Source: CANLWN01 sp039815505
Lineage (GTDB): Bacteria; Bacteroidota; Bacteroidia; Flavobacteriales; Flavobacteriaceae
Assembly (NCBI GenBank): GCA_039815505.1
Contig: JBCBZE010000162.1
Coordinates: forward strand, 1 to 7,664
Direction: 5' to 3'
DNA: 7,664 bases
Position numbers and translations under genes: made by a program. Of the stretch, positions 1-5,507 are shown piece after piece. Below the pieces are notes generated by a model. That model was not told the DNA's origin. It saw nothing but the letters and a program-made list of their open reading frames with translations, and made no database searches. Within the stretch, counting starts at the first letter, position 1. Each line of letters begins with the position of its first letter.

Positions 1-1
1 C

Positions 2-685
2 CTGAATCTGTACGAACATCTGAAAAGAATTGTTCTGCCAATTGTCCAACGATTCCTGAATCCATTCCCGATTGGCCACATAATTCTTCCAAGGAATAAT
101 ATAATCGGTATCATTAAAGGCGTTATTAAAGGGGATATCCGTATAGACAGCGGTAACCATAAGGTCGTATTGGTTACTAATTTTCACTACCTTCCCTATG
201 GGATCCTGATCGCCAAAAAGCGCATCTGCGGTAGACTTGGAAAGCATGATCGAGTTAATTTCCCGGAGTCCGTCCCTTTCACCTTTGATGATTTCAAGAT
301 TCAATAGATCGGGTGCGATGGGCTGCATATAATTTCCAGGTCTGGAAATGCTCTTTTCCCCATATTTTATATAACTGTCCTGTGTCCAGGAAGACATCAT
401 GATATGTTTAAAATTATCGCTGTATCCATCCCTCAATGCGGGTTCCAGGGGGAGTGGAATGGCCGGGCCTGTACCTACATTACCATTAAATGTTTGGGAT
501 TGGAATACCTGCGCAAAGGTATCCTTGTTCTTAAAATATGTGTTATAGGTGATTTCATCGTGGATCCAAAGACCAATAATTAAGGTAACGGCCATACCCA
601 ATGCCAGCCCCCCAATGTTAATGATGGAATACCCTTTGTTCTTAAGAAGGTTCCGCCAAGCGATTTTTAAATAGTTTTTAAACAT
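2..685 (-). CDS. MacB/FtsX-family ABC transporter permease, N-terminal part (3' end beyond the left window edge)
   Basis: Reading the minus strand from the ATG at 685 gives 228 codons with no stop up to the window edge, so this is a real gene cut by the window rather than a short ORF. The protein starts MFKNYLKIAWRNLLKNKGY, the basic cytoplasmic leader of Bacteroidota MacB-like permeases. One transmembrane helix follows at about residues 21-42, then the beginning of the first periplasmic MacB_PCD domain, including an FGDQDPIGK loop at about 157-165. By comparison with its neighbours about 560-570 C-terminal residues are missing, including all FtsX helices. The start is supported by alignment with the next gene upstream and by the A6CG tract 8 nt before the ATG. 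It lies 20 bp after the stop of the preceding permease and is probably co-transcribed as the last visible gene of the array. The expected role is inner-membrane permease of an ABC efflux or mechanotransmission complex; the substrate is unknown. Confidence 0.93.
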   Translation of the reverse strand, partial: MFKNYLKIAWRNLLKNKGYSIINIGGLALGMAVTLIIGLWIHDEITYNTYFKNKDTFAQVFQSQTFNGNVGTGPAIPLPLEPALRDGYSDNFKHIMMSSWTQDSYIKYGEKSISRPGNYMQPIAPDLLNLEIIKGERDGLREINSIMLSKSTADALFGDQDPIGKVVKISNQYDLMVTAVYTDIPFNNAFNDTDYIIPWKNYVANREWIQESLDNWQNNSFQMFVQIQ

Positions 686-720
686 GATATTCGTTTTTTG
701 ATGACTTATTCCGTACGCAA
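628..720 (-). repeat. Gene-junction direct repeat, copy 1
   Basis: This segment covers the last codons of the 789-aa permease (LRTE-stop), the 20-bp spacer and the first 19 codons of the next permease. It aligns without gaps to 3018-3110 (offset 2390) with 10 mismatches in 93 positions, about 89%. Two blocks are exact: 628-661 (34 bp, coding for AWRNLLKNKGY) and 690-717 (28 bp, spacer plus stop and LRTE region). The coding sequence on either side is much less alike. Confidence 0.85.
686..705 (-). promoter_or_regulatory. 20-bp spacer with A-rich translation-initiation region
   Basis: This is the whole gap between the TAA of the 789-aa permease and the ATG of the last visible permease. On the minus strand it contains GTCATC, then six A, then CGAATATC directly before the ATG. 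There is no GGAGG-like Shine-Dalgarno. An A-rich stretch at about -14 to -9 is consistent with known Bacteroidota translation starts. It leaves no room for a terminator plus promoter, so co-transcription and possibly translational coupling are likely. That function is inferred. Confidence 0.5.
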
Positions 721-3075
721 TGTTTTTATAGGATTGGCTCCTGCCGCTCTAATAGATTGAAAACCAATGGTCATAATGGCGATCGCCATGGTAAGAAACC
801 CTGCTAATCCAAAAACCCACCAACTAATTTGAATACTATAGGCAAAATCCATTAACCATTGGCTCATAAGATAGTAAGCGAGTGGGCATGCAAGCAAAAT
901 GGCCAGGCCTATCAATTTTAAAAAATCCATTGAGATAAGTGCGGTAATACTTTCCGTGCTTGCTCCCAACACCTTTCTTATGCCAATTTCCTTTTTTCGC
1001 TGTCTGGTCATAAAGGCGGCCAATCCAAAAAGCCCAAGGCAAGAAATAAGAATGGAAATCAATGCAAAATAAGAGGTGAGCGTACCTGTTAAAGTTTCAC
1101 TTCTGTAATTTGCTTTATATTCTTGATCCACAAAATCTAGATGAAGTGGAATATTGGGAAGCACTTTGGTAAAGGCAGTGGATATATATGCCAACGCCTC
1201 CTTGGTTTTTCCGGCCTTTAGCTTTATGAACATAGATCCTGCATCCTTGGGGTCCAAAAAGAAGATGGAAGGCTGTATAGGCTCATAGAGCGATCGGTTA
1301 TGAAAATCCTTTAAAACACCAATGACCTGTCTTTGTTTGCCCCAAACTTGCACCGTTTTACCAATGGGATCCGAAAGGCCCATAATTTCGGCTGCTTTCT
1401 CGTTAATAACAATATTTAAGGTATCCATGCTTCCTTCCCTATAATAGTTGCCCTCGCTCAAAGGGATGTCAAAAACCGCAGGAAAATTATAAGCTGTCCA
1501 CAGTAGGGAAAATTCTATATTTTGCTGATTATTCGTTTTTCCAGGCCATTGAACCCCACTGGAGGATGCACCCATATCTAGGGGAAAGGGACCTGCCAAG
1601 GTAACATCTTCAATGGCTCTTGAAGCAAGCAGCTCATCTCGCAGCACACCATATTTTTTGGTCAGTTGTTGATCTTGATGTGCATAGACGATGTGATCCT
1701 TGGCAATTCCCAAGTCTTTTTCATTAATATAATTTACCTGTAGCTTTACGATAACGGCGGCTACAATAAGTAGTATGGCCAAACCAAACTGAACTACAAC
1801 AAGTCCCTTACGGAACGATATGGTTTGCCGTTTCTCCCGAGCTTTTCCTTTTAGGGCTTCTATGGGTTTAAAGGAAGAAATGACCCGTGCAGGATAGGCT
1901 CCGGAAAGTAAGGTGGTCAGTAGGAACACACTAAAAATGGAGAACCAAACGCTTGGGTCTGTAAAACCGATGTCCAAGTTTTTACCCACAAAACCATTGA
2001 TACTTGGTAAAGCCGCCCAAGCTATGATATATGCAATAATAAAGGAGATTGCAGTGACCAAGGCCGTTTCGGTAAGAAACTGTTTAATTAGGCTATTTTT
2101 ACCCGCACCGTTTACCTTTCTGACTCCAATTTCCGAAGATCTTTTAGTCGCATAGGCCGTAGATAGGTTGACAAAATTGATACAGGAAATAATTAGGAGG
2201 AAAATAGCGGAAATGGTGAATATGCTAACATATTCAATACGACCACCACTTACTTTGGCCCTTTCATCGAACTCGCCGTATAGGTAGTTATCCGAAAATT
2301 TTTGCAGGAAACAGCCTTCTTTTAGATCTCCGTCGATATGGCTATGAAAAAGGGTCTCCAATTTTTCACCTAGCTGCTGGGGATCGGTACCTTCCCGGAG
2401 CAGCAACACTCCCTGCATCCCTCCATTTTCCCATTCTTGCAACCATTCATTTTTCTTTAGATACCCATTAAAACTGTAGTAAAAGTCATTTTGAATGGAT
2501 GAGCTATCTGGGAAATCTTGATAAACGGCCGTAACAGTGAACGAACCGTTATCCAAAATTTGAATAGTACTTCCAAGGGCTTTCGCTTTCCAATTAATGC
2601 CCCAAATGGTATATGCCAAGGTTTGCGATATAGCCAAAGCCTCTGGTTTTTTGTCAAACTGCGACATATCGCCCAGTACGATGGGAAAGGAAAAACCGGT
2701 AAAAAAATCGGCATTGGCAAAGGTGCCAGATGCCCTGTAATCTATGTTGTCCACCTTTAGGTTATCCTCAAAACTTCGGCCTAATACCATGTACCGCTCT
2801 ACTTCCGGTAATTGTTCCTTTGCTGTTTTTAATAGGGGATAAGGAACCGTCTCATAAACATCTAAAATTCCTTCTTCCAAGGGCACGGTACGTTTTATCT
2901 GGTAAAGACGGTCATTGTTTGCATGGAACTTATCCATGCTATTTTCATCATAAACCCAAAGAAGCATTAAGAAGGAGACGGTCAAAGCCATGGATAATCC
3001 AAGGATGTTGATTACAAAATACCCTTTGTTCTTAAGAAGGTTCCGCCAAGCTACTTTTAGATGATTCGTAAACAT
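706..3075 (-). CDS. MacB/FtsX-family ABC transporter permease, complete, 789 aa, internally duplicated
   Basis: Complete gene, ATG to TAA. Predicted order: cytoplasmic basic leader (1-20), TM1 (about 21-42), periplasmic MacB_PCD-like domain (about 43-282), three FtsX helices (about 283-307, 336-358, 376-396), TM5 (about 424-446), second periplasmic domain (about 447-664) and three more FtsX helices (about 665-690, 718-740, 750-774). The cytoplasmic segment between the first two FtsX helices, likely facing the ATPase, reads SEIGVRKVNGA (314-324) in the first half and KEIGIRKVLGA (695-705) in the second. The C-terminus is NPIKTLRTE. Length and order match a full Bacteroidota double-FtsX permease, with no sign of a frameshift. 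The first periplasmic domain lacks the usual GDxDPxGK loop and has a tryptophan/lysine-rich stretch at about 158-170 instead; the second half keeps DPIGK. It is a fused pseudo-dimer needing a separate ATPase, which is not seen here. Family assignment is strong; substrate unknown. Confidence 0.97.
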   Translation of the reverse strand: MFTNHLKVAWRNLLKNKGYFVINILGLSMALTVSFLMLLWVYDENSMDKFHANNDRLYQIKRTVPLEEGILDVYETVPYPLLKTAKEQLPEVERYMVLGRSFEDNLKVDNIDYRASGTFANADFFTGFSFPIVLGDMSQFDKKPEALAISQTLAYTIWGINWKAKALGSTIQILDNGSFTVTAVYQDFPDSSSIQNDFYYSFNGYLKKNEWLQEWENGGMQGVLLLREGTDPQQLGEKLETLFHSHIDGDLKEGCFLQKFSDNYLYGEFDERAKVSGGRIEYVSIFTISAIFLLIISCINFVNLSTAYATKRSSEIGVRKVNGAGKNSLIKQFLTETALVTAISFIIAYIIAWAALPSINGFVGKNLDIGFTDPSVWFSIFSVFLLTTLLSGAYPARVISSFKPIEALKGKAREKRQTISFRKGLVVVQFGLAILLIVAAVIVKLQVNYINEKDLGIAKDHIVYAHQDQQLTKKYGVLRDELLASRAIEDVTLAGPFPLDMGASSSGVQWPGKTNNQQNIEFSLLWTAYNFPAVFDIPLSEGNYYREGSMDTLNIVINEKAAEIMGLSDPIGKTVQVWGKQRQVIGVLKDFHNRSLYEPIQPSIFFLDPKDAGSMFIKLKAGKTKEALAYISTAFTKVLPNIPLHLDFVDQEYKANYRSETLTGTLTSYFALISILISCLGLFGLAAFMTRQRKKEIGIRKVLGASTESITALISMDFLKLIGLAILLACPLAYYLMSQWLMDFAYSIQISWWVFGLAGFLTMAIAIMTIGFQSIRAAGANPIKTLRTE

Positions 3076-3110
3076 GCTGTTCGTTTTTTGATGACTTATT
3101 CCGTACGTAA
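3018..3110 (-). repeat. Gene-junction direct repeat, copy 2
   Basis: Partner of the repeat at 628-720, in the same orientation and the same position relative to start and stop codons. It spans the end of the 795-aa permease, the spacer and the start of the 789-aa permease. Exact blocks are 3018-3051 and 3080-3107. The third junction, around 5440-5520, keeps the layout and parts of the spacer but is clearly more diverged. Confidence 0.85.
3076..3095 (-). promoter_or_regulatory. 20-bp spacer with A-rich translation-initiation region
   Basis: This is the whole gap between the TAA of the 795-aa permease and the ATG of the 789-aa permease. Its minus-strand sequence matches the spacer at 686-705 at 18 of 20 positions (GTCATC, A6, CGAA identical; only two of the last four bases differ). 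The A6CG tract again ends 6 nt before the ATG and no Shine-Dalgarno is visible. The near identity to another spacer of the array reflects shared origin, functional constraint, or both. Confidence 0.5.
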
Positions 3111-5483
3111 GCTTTTAACAGGATTCACCCTTGTGGCCCTAATGGCCTGATAGCTTATGGTAATAGTGGTAATCAACGCTACAATCCCGATGGCCAGCGC
3201 AAAAATCCACAAGCTGAAATCGGTTTTATATGTAAAATTTTGCAACCATTGATTCATAAAGTACCATGCCAATGGCGAGGCTATCAGTCCGGCTATACCG
3301 ATCAGCTTAATGAAATCCTGCATTACCAAACCCACAATATGCCAACTACCCCCGCCCAAGACTTTACGAATACCTATTTCCCTTGTCTTCTGTATCACAA
3401 AAAACAGAATCAATCCGTAGATACCCAAACATCCAATAAAAATGGCAAGTCCGGAGAATAGTTTGGTCAACGAAAGAAAACGTTGTTCGGAGTTGTATAA
3501 TTCTGCCACCCGATTATCGAGGAACTCATAGTCAAAGACATAATCGGGAAAGCTCTTGCTCCATTGGGTTTCAATGTGGGCCATGGTATTTTGGGTTTGT
3601 CCGGTATTGATTTTTATGGCGAATTCCAAATAATTGTCAGTTGCCGGGGCAATAAATATGGGATTAATGTTTTCATGAAAATCCCGGTCATGAAAATCTC
3701 TTATCACGCCAACTACCTTGGCCCTGATATAATCACCACTTATAGCAAGAGGTTTTCCTAATATTTCATCTATGGAGGACAGGCCCAGTTTTTTAACAAA
3801 GGTTTCATTGACCAACACTTCGTCTACCGAATCTTTCTCGTAAAAGTTACGTCCGGCCAAAAGTTGTAGGGCAAAGGTGTTTAGGTAATCTTTATCACCG
3901 ATCTTTACCTGTACCGAAAATTCCTCGTCCTCTGGTCGATTGTTATATTTTAGATTGGTACCCCATTGACTGTCCCCGGCCCCTGGGGAGGCATAACAGG
4001 CGGTGATTTTTTTTACTCCGGACGACTCTGAGATCCTTTCTTTTAAACCTTTTAATTGAACAGCTTCCAAATCCTCGGGAATAGACACCATGACTATGGT
4101 CGATTTGTCAAACCCTAGGTCGGAATCTATGGCATATTCAATTTGTTTGTTCACAACTAGGGTACCGATGATAAGCACAATAGATATAACGAACTGCACG
4201 GTGACCAGCACTTTACGGGTAACGTATCCTCCCGAATCTTGTTGGGAAAGCTTCCTTTTTAAGGCCAATATCGGGCTAATTCTAGCTAAAAGTAATCCCG
4301 GATAACTCCCTGCCAACAACGTAATTCCCACTAAAAGAGCCAAGACAAACATAAAAAAGGATGGATTAAGAAGGCCAGAAGGTGATAGGTTCAGGTCAAA
4401 AATTGAATTAAAATAGGGTAAGGACAATACTGCCAAAAGGACTCCCATCAACAAAGCCAAAATGGTAATTATAAGGGTCTCGGTCATAAATTGCCAAAAC
4501 AGTTGCCCCTTAAACCCTCCCAATACTTTTCGCACACCGACTTCTTTGGAACGGTTGATCGATTGGGCCGTAGAAATATTGATAAAATTGATACTGGCCA
4601 CGACGAGGATAAAAAATCCGATAAGGGAAAAAATCCAAAGCACATTGATATCGATGCCCCCGCCATACTTGGAATCGAAATGAATATCGGCCAAAGCCTG
4701 TAATTTATAATGGTGTACATTTTTTGATTTAGGACGAAACTTGGTCACGTATCCGGATAAAACTTCTTCGATCTGAGCTATATTCTGATCGGGCCTTAAT
4801 AAACCAAAACATTGTAGGTTGGAACTGATGCCTCCCCAGAATTCTCCCCCTAAAAATCCGTTGTATTTTTTAATCGTTTCAAAGGAAATAAAGATGTCGC
4901 CTTCAATAAAAGAAGTTTTAGGCAGGTTTTTAAGCAAACCGGTAATGGTTATCAACTCCTGATTTCCTAGCTTAAAGGTTTTCCCTACCGGGTTCTCATC
5001 ACCAAACAACCTATGGGACATTCGCTCGGTAATGACCGCGGTATTTAGTTCGGAAATGGGAATTTGGTCAGAACCGTTGACCAACGGGAAATTGAATATT
5101 TTAAAAAAATCGGTTTCTGCAAACAAAATTCCCTCATCGATCTTTAATTTTTGACCGTTATTTTCCAGGGTAATGATCTCATCGTTCCAGGTTACGATTT
5201 TCGCTATTTTTTCAGCATAATCATAATCGGTTTTGAAGGCATTGGCAAAGCCCGGAGGCACACTGGCATCATAATCTATAATATCCCTGTGTTCCTCGGT
5301 GACAAACCTGTAGACCCTATCCGTGTTGTTATGAAATTTATCAAATTGGAGATGGTGGCTCACAAAGAGAAATATGAGGATACTGCACCCAAAACCCAGG
5401 GCCAGGCCTAAAATATTGATTAAGGCAAACCCTTTTCTTTTTGTTAAGCTTCTCCATGCTATTTTAAGGTGATTTTTCAACAT
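3096..5483 (-). CDS. MacB/FtsX-family ABC transporter permease, complete, 795 aa, internally duplicated
   Basis: Complete gene, ATG to TAA, with the same two-repeat plan as its neighbours: TM1 about 21-41, first periplasmic domain about 42-280, FtsX helices about 281-305, 334-356 and 373-394, TM5 about 426-446, second periplasmic domain about 447-671, FtsX helices about 672-696, 724-744 and 755-777. Diagnostic motifs are FAETDFFKIFNFPL (121-134) and GDENPVGK (161-168) in the first MacB_PCD domain, KEVGVRKVLGG (313-323) and REIGIRKVLGG (701-711) in the cytoplasmic loops, VIRDFHDR (593-600) in the second periplasmic domain, and a C-terminus of NPVKSLRTE. The start is set by the conserved MLKNHLKIAWRSL leader and the A6CG tract 8 nt upstream. 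Spacers are 24 bp on the 5' side and 20 bp on the 3' side, so an operon is likely. The periplasmic domains differ strongly from those of the neighbours while the FtsX parts are alike, so this is a diverged paralogue. The ATPase partner and substrate are not visible. Confidence 0.97.
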   Translation of the reverse strand: MLKNHLKIAWRSLTKRKGFALINILGLALGFGCSILIFLFVSHHLQFDKFHNNTDRVYRFVTEEHRDIIDYDASVPPGFANAFKTDYDYAEKIAKIVTWNDEIITLENNGQKLKIDEGILFAETDFFKIFNFPLVNGSDQIPISELNTAVITERMSHRLFGDENPVGKTFKLGNQELITITGLLKNLPKTSFIEGDIFISFETIKKYNGFLGGEFWGGISSNLQCFGLLRPDQNIAQIEEVLSGYVTKFRPKSKNVHHYKLQALADIHFDSKYGGGIDINVLWIFSLIGFFILVVASINFINISTAQSINRSKEVGVRKVLGGFKGQLFWQFMTETLIITILALLMGVLLAVLSLPYFNSIFDLNLSPSGLLNPSFFMFVLALLVGITLLAGSYPGLLLARISPILALKRKLSQQDSGGYVTRKVLVTVQFVISIVLIIGTLVVNKQIEYAIDSDLGFDKSTIVMVSIPEDLEAVQLKGLKERISESSGVKKITACYASPGAGDSQWGTNLKYNNRPEDEEFSVQVKIGDKDYLNTFALQLLAGRNFYEKDSVDEVLVNETFVKKLGLSSIDEILGKPLAISGDYIRAKVVGVIRDFHDRDFHENINPIFIAPATDNYLEFAIKINTGQTQNTMAHIETQWSKSFPDYVFDYEFLDNRVAELYNSEQRFLSLTKLFSGLAIFIGCLGIYGLILFFVIQKTREIGIRKVLGGGSWHIVGLVMQDFIKLIGIAGLIASPLAWYFMNQWLQNFTYKTDFSLWIFALAIGIVALITTITISYQAIRATRVNPVKSLRTE

Positions 5484-5507
5484 ATGATCCGTTTTTTCGA
5501 TAGATGA
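5484..5507 (-). promoter_or_regulatory. 24-bp spacer with A-rich translation-initiation region
   Basis: This is the gap between the 5'-truncated permease and the 795-aa permease. On the minus strand it holds TCATCTATCG, six A, then CGGATCAT before the ATG. The TCATC next to the stop codon and the A6CG at -14 to -7 match the other two spacers; the extra four bases lie between these two blocks. There is no Shine-Dalgarno-like sequence and no room for a terminator. Confidence 0.45.

Noticed and set aside
1913..3011. Several plus-strand ORFs of 80-93 codons (for example 1913-2155, 2518-2760, 2730-3011).
   Set aside because: They are antisense to the intact 789-aa permease, overlap one another, show no recognisable domain and have no start context of their own.
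686..3095. Bacteroidota-type promoters (TTG / TAnnTTTG) in the spacers.
   Set aside because: The spacers are only 20-24 bp and I saw no convincing pair of boxes in them. A promoter inside the upstream coding sequence cannot be excluded but is not supported.
5484..5507. Possible small hairpin (ATCG-A6-CGGAT) acting as a terminator or attenuator in the spacer.
   Set aside because: At most two or three base pairs including a G-U pair can form around the A6 loop, and there is no U-run after it on the transcript. It is too weak for a terminator.
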